Source: Myxococcales bacterium (lineage in GTDB: Bacteria > Myxococcota_A > Polyangia > Polyangiales > Polyangiaceae). From it: 64,000 nt of DNA. Shown here piece after piece: positions 16,794 through 25,922 of this stretch. The translations under genes were made by a program, and so were the position numbers. Within the stretch, counting starts at the first letter, position 1; every line of letters starts with the position of its first letter. Below the pieces are notes generated by a model, which did no database searches, was not told where the DNA came from, and was given only the letters and a program-made list of their open reading frames with translations. The stretch covers positions 1 to 64,000 of the forward strand of contig CAHJWM010000003.1 of the NCBI GenBank assembly GCA_903642325.1, in the 5' to 3' direction.

Positions 16794-18142
16794 GACTGCC
16801 TCGGCGTTGCGGCGCGCGCTGCTCGCTGCCGCGCGCGCCTCCGTCCGGCTTCGGCCTCTAGCGTGAGCTCCGCCAGATACGCTTCGAAGTCGACCTGCAT
16901 CGTGTGGCGGCGTGACGGAACGTAACGCGCCAACATCGCCGCACGTGCTCGCTGGGTCCGCCGCGCCCGCTGCGCGGCGCTCGGTAAGTCGTAGCGCCCG
17001 CTCAAAAGCTCGGCGATGAGCTTGGCCTGTGCCTCGGCCAACGGCATGACGGCCCCCACCGGTTGGGCCAAGCCGACGAAAAAAAGGTCTTCGCGGTCCA
17101 CGGGAAACACCCGCAAAAAGAGCGGCAAGTCGTTGTCCTGGAGGGGAACGACACCTGGCTCGAAGAAAGGAAAACGCACGTTGTAGCCAGTCGCATAAAT
17201 AATGACGTCGATGTCCTCACGACTGCCGTCGGCAAAGTATACGACGCGCCCGTCGCGCCGCTGCACGGCGCCCTTTGCGATGACATCACCCGCGCCGAGC
17301 CGGCTCAGAATCTCGTCGGAGAGCGTTGGGTGCGCTTGGTCCAGACGGTGTTCGGGTTTTGGCAAACCAAAGTCCTCCGGCCGCCCCACGGCGAAGCGAT
17401 ACCAGAGCTCGGCCAGGGCGCGGCGCACGCCGGCAGGAAGCATTGCCGGCAAAATCGAATTTTGATCGATCGGCTTACCAAACGCATATTTCGGCAACAC
17501 CCACGCGCCGCGCCGGGCCGATAAGAAGACCCGCTCCGCTACGCCTGGATGGCCGAGCTCGCACGCAAGATCCATGGCCGAGTTGCCCATGCCCACGACC
17601 AGCACCCGCCGGCCGCGAAGTGCGTGCGGGGCGTCTGGATCGATGTACGAGTGCGAGTGCATCTCCAGCCCGGAAAATTGTCCGGGCGGTGCTGGTCTTG
17701 GCCACGCCGGGTCCCAGTGGTGCCCGTTGGCCACGACCAACGCGTCGAAGTCCTCGGCGGCGCCGGAGGACAGGCTGAGGCGAAAGCCACCCTGCGCCCG
17801 AGGCTCGGCCCGTTCCACGACAGTTCCGAAGCGGATGAAGCGCCGGAGGCCAAAGGCGCTCGCATAGCTATCGAAGTAGCGCGCTACTAGGTCGTGGCGC
17901 GGGTAATCTGGATAGTCCTTGGGCAACGGAAAATCGCGGAACTGCATGCGCTCGCGCGAAGTATTGATATGCAATGAGCGGTACGCGCTGCTCAGACCGT
18001 TCGGGTTTTGAAACACCCAGTTGCCACCGACCCGGTCGCTCTTTTCGAAGCACTGAAACCGAACGCGAGCATCGGCCAACGCTTTGACGGTGGCGATGCC
18101 GCACGCGCCCGCGCCGACCACCGCCACTCTCGGGCCGCTCAT
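16790..18142 (-). CDS. Flavin-containing monooxygenase
   Basis: This is a 450-residue class B flavin monooxygenase that would oxygenate a soft nucleophile (N or S), or a ketone if Baeyer-Villiger-like. Motifs in order are the FAD Rossmann motif VVGAGACGIATVKAL, CFEKSDRVGGNW, the FMO identifying sequence FSGLEMHSHSY (pattern FxGxxxHxxxY), the NADPH Rossmann motif VVGMGNSAMDLA, and VIIYATGYN near the C-terminal third. All are intact. ATG at 18142 (MSGPRVAVVGAG) is preferred to 18196 because the fold begins directly there. The downstream coupled membrane-protein gene is its only apparent partner; the substrate is unknown. Confidence 0.85.
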   Translation of the reverse strand: MSGPRVAVVGAGACGIATVKALADARVRFQCFEKSDRVGGNWVFQNPNGLSSAYRSLHINTSRERMQFRDFPLPKDYPDYPRHDLVARYFDSYASAFGLRRFIRFGTVVERAEPRAQGGFRLSLSSGAAEDFDALVVANGHHWDPAWPRPAPPGQFSGLEMHSHSYIDPDAPHALRGRRVLVVGMGNSAMDLACELGHPGVAERVFLSARRGAWVLPKYAFGKPIDQNSILPAMLPAGVRRALAELWYRFAVGRPEDFGLPKPEHRLDQAHPTLSDEILSRLGAGDVIAKGAVQRRDGRVVYFADGSREDIDVIIYATGYNVRFPFFEPGVVPLQDNDLPLFLRVFPVDREDLFFVGLAQPVGAVMPLAEAQAKLIAELLSGRYDLPSAAQRARRTQRARAAMLARYVPSRRHTMQVDFEAYLAELTLEAEAGRRRARQRAARAATPRQS

Positions 18143-18369
18143 CGCCGCAACTGCTCCGTCATCGGCTGGGACGGCATGTAGGTCATCGGGGGCCAACGCG
18201 GCGAGCGGAGGTTGATAGTCGTAGTTTCATCGGCAAAAACGAGCTATCCCGCGTTGCCCTTCGATGTGCAAGTGGGGCCGACCAAAGTCTCTTAAATCGC
18301 ACGTGCGTGGCTGCGGGCGCATCCCGTTCGCGCGCAACACTGCTATCGTGGACCGAGGAAGGAGCGACA

Positions 18370-18777
18370 ATGTCACGCATTTTAGTGGTGGAAGACTCCG
18401 TCAGCATGCGCTCCTTCGTGCGCAAGGCGCTCGAGTCGGACGCGCGAAGCGCGCTGGGGTCCGAAGTGGTCGAGGCGTCGGGCGGCTTCGAGGCGCTCCG
18501 GCTCTTACCGCGCGGTCCCTATGATTTGGTCATTACCGACATCAATATGCCGGACATCAACGGGCTCGAGCTCGTGAGCTTCATTCGGAAGAGCGAGCTA
18601 CACAAGCATACCCCCGTGTTGATCATTTCCACGCAATCCGCGGAACGCGATCGAGCTCGGGGTCTAGCGCTCGGCGCAGACGGGTACCTATCCAAGCCAT
18701 TCACGCCCCAAGCCCTGCAGGACGAAGCTTGGCGCCTATTGGTCCCCCAGGCCCGACAAGCCAAGCCAAATGGCTGA
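18370..18777 (+). CDS. cheY: CheY-like response regulator
   Basis: This is a 135-residue stand-alone receiver domain. The acidic pair at Glu8-Asp9 (VVEDS), the phosphoacceptor Asp57 in LVITDINMPD, a Thr/Ser in LIISTQS and Lys in LSKPFTP form the full receiver set. There is no output domain, so it should work by protein-protein contact, as CheY does at a motor or motility regulator. The ATG at 18370 has GGAGCG just upstream. It is the first gene of the chemosensory operon, and its end overlaps cheA by 8 nt. Confidence 0.93.
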   Translation: MSRILVVEDSVSMRSFVRKALESDARSALGSEVVEASGGFEALRLLPRGPYDLVITDINMPDINGLELVSFIRKSELHKHTPVLIISTQSAERDRARGLALGADGYLSKPFTPQALQDEAWRLLVPQARQAKPNG

Positions 18778-20857
18778 GCTTTCCGACAAGGCGCGCGAAG
18801 AATTCTTTTCCGAAGCGCAGGAAATCATCGAGACCTTGTCTCGAAATTTACTCAGCCTCGATCAAAACATCAAGGCCGGGCTCACCGACCCGTCCCTCAT
18901 CAACGAAGCCTTTCGTGCGGTGCATACCCTCAAGGGCTTGGCCGGGCTCTTCGGAGCGGTTCGCCTCGGCGCGTTATCGCATCGCCTGGAGGACGTGCTC
19001 GACGATCTGCGTCTTGGCCGCATCGACCTGGGCCAAGACGTACTGGACGTCTTGTTCGGCTCTGTCGACGCCTATACCCGCATCTTGCAGTCGGAGAAAT
19101 CTGGGTCAGACGAAGAGCTCGACGTGGAGCATTTGTTTGGCGAGCTCGAGCGCATCGCCGCAAGCGCAACCGTACCCGAGAGCCCGGTCGCGGGTTACGA
19201 TTTGGATCCGGGGTTGCTTGCGGTGCTCACCGAGTACGAAGAGCACCGTCTGCGAGCCAATATCGATTTGGAGATGCAGCTTTACCGCTTGCGCGTGCAG
19301 TTCGACCTTGCGACGATCGACAAGGTTTTGGAACAGCTGAAAGAGCGCGCCAAGCGGCACGGCGAGATCATCACTTACTTGCCGACCGGGGAAGCGACCA
19401 GCGCGGACACCATCGAGCTCGATCTGCTCATGGCGTCCCGTGACGACCTTGCGACGTTGATCGGGTCCTTCGCTGCGGACCACGTCGTCATCGAAGAAAT
19501 TCCCCGTCGCGCGCGCCGCACGGTTACGCCGGGGACGTTGCTGCCTCGAGCCGCCACATCGGTTGGGCACCCCGAGCGAGACGCGAAACTGCCGGAGCGA
19601 GGCGGCCTGGAGCAAGCCACCTCGTTACGGTCGCTCACCCAAACCGTGCGCGTCGATATTCGAAAGCTCGATCACCTGATGAACATCGTGGGTGAGCTTG
19701 CGATCGTGCGCAGCGCGCTCGGCCGCGTCTCGGAAAAGCTGCGCGCCGACGGTCAAAGAAAGCTTGCGGCCGAGTTACAGCGCCTGCACCGAAACTTCGA
19801 TAGGCGTCTGGGCGAGATGCAGGATGGCATCCTGGAAGTTCGCATGGTTCCGCTAGGCCAAGTATTCGATCGCTTGGCCCGCGTGGTGCGGCAAATCAGC
19901 CGTGAGGTGGGCAAAGAGATCCGGCTCGTGATCACGGGCGCCGAGACCGAAATCGACAAACTGATCGTCGAGGAGTTGAGCGACCCGTTGATGCACATGA
20001 TTCGAAATGCAATCGACCATGGTATCGAGCAAGGACAGCGCCGAGTGGAAGTCGGCAAACCGCTGGCCGGAACGATCGCTCTGAACGCCTTTCAAAAAGG
20101 CAATCACGTGATGATTGAAGTGGAGGACGACGGTCGCGGCATCGACTTGCCAAGCCTGGTGGAGAAAGCCATCACGCTCGGAAAACTGACCCGGTCCGAA
20201 GCAGAGGAGCTTAGCCGCGACGAAACCATGGCGCTAATTTTCTTGCCCGGGCTTTCGACGCGAGCGTCCGCGGGCGACGTGAGCGGACGCGGCGTCGGCA
20301 TGGACATCGTGAAGACGAACATCTCCAAGTTGGGCGGCGTGATCGATGTGCACAGCGAGGGGGGCATCGGCACCAAGGTGGCGATCACGCTGCCCATCAC
20401 GCTAGCGATCGTGAGCGCGCTCTTGATTCAGGCGGGCAGGCATACTCTGGCGATTCCGCTCGCCTCGGTATCCGAGGCGATCGCATTCGACGAGGGTGCC
20501 GTGCGCTTGGTGGACGGCCGTGAGGTGATTACACTCCGCGGTCAGACATTGCCCCTGTGTCGCCTCGGTCGATTGATGGCGCTCGAGAGCGAGTCCGACT
20601 CCATGCTCCGGCGCCGCTTCGTGGTCGTGGCGGCGCTCGGGCAGCGGCGGCTCGGGCTCGTCGTGGATTTCCTGTATGGTCAGGAAGACATCGTGATCAA
20701 ACCCTTAGGCAAGTCGCTGGCCGGCGTGCGGGGCTTTGCCGGCGCCACCGAGCTCGGTGATCAGCGCGTGGGTCTCGTGCTCGATGCAGCTGGTTTGATC
20801 GAAGAAGTGCTGACGGGCGTGGACGCGCCGCGCAGCCTGGAGCGCGCCGGTGGTTGA
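18770..20857 (+). CDS. cheA: Chemotaxis histidine kinase CheA
   Basis: This is a 695-residue CheA. The N-terminal HPt domain carries His52 in FRAVHTLKGLAG. A middle region (about 165-250) resembles a CheY/CheB-docking domain. The dimerisation helices begin near TVRVDIRKLDHLMNIVGEL. The kinase shows N-box MHMIRNAIDHGIE and G boxes VEDDGRGID and GRGVGMDIVKTNI. The last 140 residues are the CheW-like regulatory domain. All motifs needed for autophosphorylation are present. No receiver domain is fused, unlike FrzE of Myxococcus. It overlaps cheY by 8 nt and the first cheW by 8 nt. Confidence 0.95.
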   Translation: MAELSDKAREEFFSEAQEIIETLSRNLLSLDQNIKAGLTDPSLINEAFRAVHTLKGLAGLFGAVRLGALSHRLEDVLDDLRLGRIDLGQDVLDVLFGSVDAYTRILQSEKSGSDEELDVEHLFGELERIAASATVPESPVAGYDLDPGLLAVLTEYEEHRLRANIDLEMQLYRLRVQFDLATIDKVLEQLKERAKRHGEIITYLPTGEATSADTIELDLLMASRDDLATLIGSFAADHVVIEEIPRRARRTVTPGTLLPRAATSVGHPERDAKLPERGGLEQATSLRSLTQTVRVDIRKLDHLMNIVGELAIVRSALGRVSEKLRADGQRKLAAELQRLHRNFDRRLGEMQDGILEVRMVPLGQVFDRLARVVRQISREVGKEIRLVITGAETEIDKLIVEELSDPLMHMIRNAIDHGIEQGQRRVEVGKPLAGTIALNAFQKGNHVMIEVEDDGRGIDLPSLVEKAITLGKLTRSEAEELSRDETMALIFLPGLSTRASAGDVSGRGVGMDIVKTNISKLGGVIDVHSEGGIGTKVAITLPITLAIVSALLIQAGRHTLAIPLASVSEAIAFDEGAVRLVDGREVITLRGQTLPLCRLGRLMALESESDSMLRRRFVVVAALGQRRLGLVVDFLYGQEDIVIKPLGKSLAGVRGFAGATELGDQRVGLVLDAAGLIEEVLTGVDAPRSLERAGG

Positions 20858-21332
20858 CTTGACCCAATCGACGGCGTCGCGCCTAGCTCGCCGCGTGGGC
20901 GATCGCGGCCCCGTTCGTGAATTCTTGATGTTCGCGCTCGCGGGTGACCTGTACGGTCTCGAGCTCACTCGTATCAAGGAGATCTTGAGCCCGCCGCCGA
21001 TCACCATGGTCCCCCGAGCTCCAGCCGCGATTGTTGGTGTGTGCAGCGTGCGCGGTCTCTTGGTCAGCGTGCTCGATCTGAGGCGCAAGCTGCGCTTGGT
21101 GGAGCGTCCGTTGACGCGCCGTGCGCGCATCCTGCTCGGCGCAGCTGAGTCCGGAGAAGTGATGGGTCTCCTGGTTGACGAGGTGCGCCACGTGGTCCGC
21201 TTATCGGCGGGCGAGGTGGAGCCCGCAGCCGCGGCGCTCGGCGGAGACGTGTCGGAGTTCGTGCTGGGCATCGGTCGTCCGGCAGGCGAATTTTTGATCC
21301 TGCTCGATTTGCTGTCGCTCGTCTCGAGCTAG
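20850..21332 (+). CDS. cheW: CheW-like coupling protein 1
   Basis: This is a 160-residue scaffold protein with one CheW domain: REFLMFALAGDLYGLELTRIKEILSP, then the short hydrophobic VPRAPAAIVGVCSVRG, LLVSVLDLRRKL and VGLLVDEVRHVVRL-type blocks. It would couple CheA to a chemoreceptor array. The GTG start at 20850 overlaps cheA by 8 nt. A second, differently sequenced CheW follows 2 nt later, so the operon encodes two couplers that may join different receptors or form a mixed array. Confidence 0.9.
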   Translation: MVDLTQSTASRLARRVGDRGPVREFLMFALAGDLYGLELTRIKEILSPPPITMVPRAPAAIVGVCSVRGLLVSVLDLRRKLRLVERPLTRRARILLGAAESGEVMGLLVDEVRHVVRLSAGEVEPAAAALGGDVSEFVLGIGRPAGEFLILLDLLSLVSS

Positions 21333-21334
21333 TC

Positions 21335-21865
21335 ATGTCCAAAGCACTTCGAGGACCTCACGCCGTGGCGCTCAGCAAGCAGGACCGACCCGATCCTCAG
21401 AAAAGCTTGGTCGGCTTCGTCGTGGGGGGCATCGCCTATGCTGTGCCGATCTCCGTGGTGCGTGAGATCGTGAACCCCGTACCGCTCGCGGAGCTGCCAC
21501 ACGCGCCAGCGTGCGTCGCAGGCGTCGCCGATCATCGTGGCGAGATAGTACCAATCATCGACTTGCGGATGCGTTTCGGTTTAGCCCCACAGAGCGAGCC
21601 GCGAAAGAGCAAGTGGATCCTGATCGAGGTGGAAGGCCGCGGCGTTGGGCTCGCGGTCGACCGCATGACCGAAGTCTTCGGCAAGGGCGGGGCCGAGATC
21701 AAGGCCGCGCCGCAGCTCGGCGCCGGTGATGATTTACGGGGCATCGCCGGGGTCACCACCCACGGCGGCACACTCACCTTCGTGCTCGAAGTCGGGCAAT
21801 TCGAAGCCTTGACGCGTCACATACCCGACGTGCGTCCGAAAACGTCACCCGAGGGGGCGCAGTGA
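21335..21865 (+). CDS. CheW-like coupling protein 2
   Basis: This is a 176-residue CheW-domain protein: LVGFVVGGIAYAVPISVVREIVNPVPLAELPHAP, VAGVADHRGEIVPIIDLRMRFG and VGLAVDRMTEV. It has about 20 extra N-terminal residues and a short Pro/Ser-rich tail compared with CheW1, and clearly is not a recent duplicate of it. The start is ATG at 21335. It overlaps the HEAT-repeat gene by 4 nt (GTGA). Confidence 0.9.
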   Translation: MSKALRGPHAVALSKQDRPDPQKSLVGFVVGGIAYAVPISVVREIVNPVPLAELPHAPACVAGVADHRGEIVPIIDLRMRFGLAPQSEPRKSKWILIEVEGRGVGLAVDRMTEVFGKGGAEIKAAPQLGAGDDLRGIAGVTTHGGTLTFVLEVGQFEALTRHIPDVRPKTSPEGAQ

Positions 21866-23970
21866 GCAAACTTCGACAGCTCGAGGCCGCATTCGCGTCA
21901 GACGATCCGGAGTCACGTCGCCGCGCGCTCGCGCTCCTGCAAGAGCCGGGCTTCGAGCCAGGCTCATCGTCGCAATTCTTACTGCGCGCGCTCGGCGATG
22001 ACGATTGGCGTGTCCGTAAGCAAGCGATCGAAGTCGTCACCGCCCTCCCGCCGTTTCCCGAGCTGCTGGCAGGATTGGTGCTGGCGCTCGAACCCGGCGA
22101 TAACGTTGGGCTTCGCAACGCCGTGGTAGAAGCTTTGGGCGCATTCGGCGAGCCGGCGCTGAATGCGATTGTCGACAAGCTCCCCGCGCTCGACGCCGAC
22201 GGCAAAAAGCTGGCAGCGGAAGCGCTGGCGCGGACGCTATTACCCGCCGCGCTCCCCGCACTGCGGCCGTTGCTCTTGGACCGCGACCCGAACGTGCGCG
22301 CCGCAGCGATCGAGGGAATCGCTCGGGTAGGCGCCGCGGCGGCCGACGATGCGCTCGAAATTCTCGAAAGCTTTCTCGCGCGCTCTGAAGAAGAACCATT
22401 CGTCCGGCTGTCGGCGTTGGATGGCATCAATCGCCTCGGCTCGCAGCTGCCCTGGCGCACTATCGAGCGCATGTTGAGCGATCCGGTACTGGAGCGATCG
22501 GCCTTGTCGGCGGCGGGTCGGTCAATGCATCCACAGGCCTGGGGCGCGCTATTGGCGGCGCTCGAGCGGGCCCAGGGCGGGGGCGTCTCGACGGTGCTCG
22601 CGGCTTTGCTGGAATACGCGCGTAGTTTCGCGCAAAGTGAGCTCTTGCTGCGCGCGGAACCGCCATCCGAGCGAGTCGTGGAACGGCTGCTCCGCCTGTC
22701 GTGCGCCGACAACGAGGACCTCCCATCGCGTAAAGCGGCGCTGATCGTCGCCGGCGCGCTCGGGCTCGAGCGTGTTGCGCCGCTCGCTGCCGAAGCCCTG
22801 TCAGACGTCAGGGTGCTCGGTGAGGCGGACGAGGCGCTCGGTTTGCTCGGCGCGCGTGCCGTGCCCGCGTTGCTCGAACGCCTCACCAGCGCGGATGCCG
22901 ATACCTGCGCGGTCTGTATCGGGATCGTGTCTAGCCTGGCCGACCGAGCCTTGACCCCCCTGCCCGTCGCATCTATTCGCAACTGGGTCGACGCCGGAGT
23001 GCCCGTCGTCGCCCGCGCGGGGCTCGCTGCAATCACTTTGCTAGGCAACGAGACTTGTTTTCCGACGGTCGAGCGCTGGCTCGGTAGTGAGGAGGCCGGG
23101 AGCGCGGCCGAGACGGCGCTCGCCGCGCTCGCCCAGCGCTACCCCGATGCGGCACGAGCGCGAGCGCGCGGCGCCCGAGCGGAGGGCGCCGAGGCCCACG
23201 CCGCCGCCGTCATTCACAGCGCACTGGCAGCGCCGATTCGCGATACCGTCAGCGAGGACGTCGCTTATCTTTCGCTCTTGCTGTCCCACCCCGACAAAGC
23301 GGTGCGACGTGCCGCGTTGGCGGGCCTAGGCCGCGCCGGCAGCGAGCTCGGTGCGCAAACGGCCGGCTTCGCGCTGACCGATGAGGAGCCCGCGGTGCGC
23401 TATGCGGCGGTGCTGGCGCTAAGTCGCCTGCGCAGCGCAGACGGGGCGCTCGTCGGTATGAGCAAGCTGCTCGAGCTCGTCCACAGCTCCGCTGACGACG
23501 AGCTGACGGCGGCCGCGCTTGGCGCGCTTGCCGAGTCGGGCGACGCTCGCGTGCTCGGCGTGCTTCGTTCGCTGCTCCGCAACGCGCCGCCGCTGGTCGC
23601 CGTAGCCGCCATCGAAGCGCTGGCTCGGTCGTCCGATCCACGTCGCGTCGACGCGTTGCTCGAGGGCTTTTCGCATGGCGAATTGGAGGTGGCCAAGGCA
23701 TCCATATTGGCGTTGAGCGACAGCGCTGATCCCCGCGTGATACCCCATCTTGGCGCTTGCCTCGATCACGCGGCTTGGGATGTCCGACGCTTGTCCGCCG
23801 ACATGCTTGGTCGCATGGGCGGCGAAGCGGTGTTGATTCTACTGCGTGCGCGGCTATCTCATGAAGACAATCCCCGCGTCCTCGAGGCGATCAGCCGCGC
23901 CATCGAGGAAGCGAGCGGCGCCGACCATATCCCGCTTCCGCCGCGGGCCGAGAGCCTCGGGCCACGATGA
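21862..23970 (+). CDS. HEAT-repeat protein of the chemosensory operon
   Basis: This is a 702-residue all-helical solenoid with no enzyme motif, signal peptide or transmembrane helix. Repeated units of about 30 residues show the HEAT/PBS-lyase pattern with D-x-x-x-x-VR-x-x-A, for example DDDWRVRKQAIEVVTAL, DRDPNVRAAAIEGIARVG, HPDKAVRRAALAGLGRAG, DEEPAVRYAAVLALSRL and DHAAWDVRRLSADMLGRMG; at least ten units are visible. HEAT proteins are scaffolds. A HEAT-repeat protein (Cpc7) is an output partner of the Che7 system of Myxococcus xanthus, so this gene may provide the output or an array component here. The GTG start overlaps cheW2, and the end overlaps cheR by 4 nt. Confidence 0.88.
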   Translation: MSKLRQLEAAFASDDPESRRRALALLQEPGFEPGSSSQFLLRALGDDDWRVRKQAIEVVTALPPFPELLAGLVLALEPGDNVGLRNAVVEALGAFGEPALNAIVDKLPALDADGKKLAAEALARTLLPAALPALRPLLLDRDPNVRAAAIEGIARVGAAAADDALEILESFLARSEEEPFVRLSALDGINRLGSQLPWRTIERMLSDPVLERSALSAAGRSMHPQAWGALLAALERAQGGGVSTVLAALLEYARSFAQSELLLRAEPPSERVVERLLRLSCADNEDLPSRKAALIVAGALGLERVAPLAAEALSDVRVLGEADEALGLLGARAVPALLERLTSADADTCAVCIGIVSSLADRALTPLPVASIRNWVDAGVPVVARAGLAAITLLGNETCFPTVERWLGSEEAGSAAETALAALAQRYPDAARARARGARAEGAEAHAAAVIHSALAAPIRDTVSEDVAYLSLLLSHPDKAVRRAALAGLGRAGSELGAQTAGFALTDEEPAVRYAAVLALSRLRSADGALVGMSKLLELVHSSADDELTAAALGALAESGDARVLGVLRSLLRNAPPLVAVAAIEALARSSDPRRVDALLEGFSHGELEVAKASILALSDSADPRVIPHLGACLDHAAWDVRRLSADMLGRMGGEAVLILLRARLSHEDNPRVLEAISRAIEEASGADHIPLPPRAESLGPR

Positions 23971-24854
23971 CCTTTGGCAGCTCCGGCGAGCCGCGGCCAC
24001 GAATGGTGTCCAAGGAGTTCTTGCTTCTTCGAGACATGATCTACGAGCACGCAGGACTCAGCTTCGATGGCGACGCCATGTCCTTGTTCGATCGCCGGCT
24101 GGGCGAACGAGTGGCGGCGCTCGGACTGCGGAGCTTCAATGACTACTACAAGTACCTTCGCTTCAACGCGCGTGGTGCGGTCGAGCTCGAAGAAGCGATC
24201 GAGCGGCTTACCACCAAAGAGACCTATTTTTTCCGACAGGAATATCAACTTCGCTCATTTGCGGGCGAGCTTCTGCCGCGCCTCGCCATGCAAAACTCGG
24301 ACTCCAAGCGGCTCTGCATCTGGAGCGCCGGCTGTTCCACGGGTGAAGAAGTGTATACCTTGGGCATGCTCGTGCGGGAGTCGGCGCTCTTCCCAAGTTG
24401 GGAGGTGCGCATCATCGGCAGCGACATCTGCAAGAGCAGCATCGCCACGGCGCGCCGCGGCGTATATCAAGCAGCGTCGTTCCGTGTCACCTCGGACGTG
24501 CTCCGTGCTCGCTACTTCCGGGAGGAAGCGGACGGCATGCACGTGATCGACGACGTGAAGCAGCTCTGCCATTTTGGCCAGTTGAATCTTCTCGACGGCG
24601 GTCGGTCGAGCATGGTTGGCCGCGTCGATGTCGTCTTCTGCCGAAATGTATTGATTTACTTCGACCTTCGCTCTCGGCGCCGCGTCATCGACACCCTCCT
24701 CGAACGGCTTTTGCCGGGTGGATACTTGTTGCTCGGGCACTCGGAGTCACTACTTCATCTGTCCACGGCCTTCGAGCTGGTACACTTACGTGAAGACCTC
24801 GTGTACAGAAAGCCATTGATCAACCAGCGTTGTGATGGGAGAGGCCGCCTATGA
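23967..24854 (+). CDS. cheR: Chemoreceptor methyltransferase CheR
   Basis: This is a 295-residue S-adenosylmethionine-dependent methyltransferase that methylates glutamates of chemoreceptors. The N-terminal helical domain (FLLLRDMIYEHAGLSF) leads to TTKETYFFR, the SAM site IWSAGCSTGEEVYTLGML, the acidic SDICKSSIATARRGVY and VDVVFCRNVLIYFD, and it ends with LLGHSESL. All motifs are complete. The ATG overlaps the HEAT gene and the end overlaps cheB, 4 nt in each case. Its presence means the system has methylated receptors, though none is encoded here. Confidence 0.94.
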   Translation: MTFGSSGEPRPRMVSKEFLLLRDMIYEHAGLSFDGDAMSLFDRRLGERVAALGLRSFNDYYKYLRFNARGAVELEEAIERLTTKETYFFRQEYQLRSFAGELLPRLAMQNSDSKRLCIWSAGCSTGEEVYTLGMLVRESALFPSWEVRIIGSDICKSSIATARRGVYQAASFRVTSDVLRARYFREEADGMHVIDDVKQLCHFGQLNLLDGGRSSMVGRVDVVFCRNVLIYFDLRSRRRVIDTLLERLLPGGYLLLGHSESLLHLSTAFELVHLREDLVYRKPLINQRCDGRGRL

Positions 24855-25915
24855 CCAGTTCCTCGCACCCGCCACTGCGAGTGCTGATCGTGGATGACTC
24901 GGTCTTCAATCGCCGGAGCATCACCGAGATCCTTTCGACCAGTCCAGAGGTCGAAGTCGTCGGCAAGGCTGCGGACGGAGAAGAGGCCCTGCGTCTGGTC
25001 GGCATGCTTCGCCCGGACGTGATCACTCTCGACCTCGAGATGCCGCGTATGGACGGCTTCACCCTGCTTCGCATCTTGATGACGAAGATGCCGACGCCGG
25101 TGATCGTGGTCTCCAGTTACAGCCAAAAAGAGAATGTGTTCAAGGCGCTCGAGTTGGGCGCGCTGGACTTCGTGGCTAAACCCGATCGCTATGCGGATCC
25201 GGACCTAGCCGCCATCCGCGATGACCTCTTGCGAAAAATCACGCTCGCGCGCTCGGTGCGCTTGCCCGCCGTAGCCGCGCGCCGCGCGCCAGACTGGATG
25301 CCGCGCGCGGCGCAGCCCGATGCACGCCCGAGCCCCGCGTTGGTAGCTCCGCGGCACGTCGTGGCGATTGCGTCCTCGACCGGCGGCCCGAGCGCCCTAA
25401 TGGACATCTTTTCGCGTCTGCCGGAGAGCGCGAAATTTGCTCTCGTGATCGCGCAACACATGCCTGACAAATTCACGCGCACGTTTGCCGAGCGCCTCGA
25501 TCGTCGTAGCGCACTGCATGTGTCGGAGGCCCAAGACATGGATGTAGTCGGTGAAGGCATGGCTTTCGTGTGCCCCGGGCGACAGTGCATGGAGCTCGAA
25601 ATGCCGCCCAAGGGCCCCCTGCGCGTCCGCGTGGGCCCCGCTGACGAACGCGATCGTTACGTGCCCAGCGCCGACCGGTTGCTGACGAGCGTTGCGTCGG
25701 CGGTCGGCAAACGCGCTATCGGGATCATCCTTACCGGCATGGGTGATGACGGCGTGCAGGGCGCCCGCGCTATCCTCGACGCGGGGGGCATGGTGGTGGC
25801 CGAGGCCGAATCGACGGCAGTCGTTTACGGCATGCCCGGCAGCGCGGTGCGTGCCGGTGCGACGACCCTGACCTTACCCTTGCAAGACATCGGCGACTGG
25901 CTCGCGAAGCTCTGA
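24851..25915 (+). CDS. cheB: Chemoreceptor methylesterase CheB
   Basis: This is a 354-residue protein with an N-terminal receiver domain (Asp15-Asp16, phosphoacceptor Asp61 in VITLDLEMP, Lys in FVAKP) and a C-terminal methylesterase/glutamine deamidase. The catalytic Ser is in IASSTGGPSAL, the His in IAQHMPDKF and the Asp in GMGDDGVQG. It reverses CheR and is switched on by CheA phosphate, closing the adaptation loop. It is the last gene of the operon and is convergent with apaG, with only 7 nt between the stops. Confidence 0.95.
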   Translation: MTSSSHPPLRVLIVDDSVFNRRSITEILSTSPEVEVVGKAADGEEALRLVGMLRPDVITLDLEMPRMDGFTLLRILMTKMPTPVIVVSSYSQKENVFKALELGALDFVAKPDRYADPDLAAIRDDLLRKITLARSVRLPAVAARRAPDWMPRAAQPDARPSPALVAPRHVVAIASSTGGPSALMDIFSRLPESAKFALVIAQHMPDKFTRTFAERLDRRSALHVSEAQDMDVVGEGMAFVCPGRQCMELEMPPKGPLRVRVGPADERDRYVPSADRLLTSVASAVGKRAIGIILTGMGDDGVQGARAILDAGGMVVAEAESTAVVYGMPGSAVRAGATTLTLPLQDIGDWLAKL

Positions 25916-25922
25916 CCGATTA

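Noticed and set aside
21774-23048. 424-residue open frame on the minus strand
   Set aside because: It lies wholly opposite the HEAT-repeat gene, is Ser/Ala/Arg-rich with no domain, and arises from the GC-rich codon pattern of the real gene.
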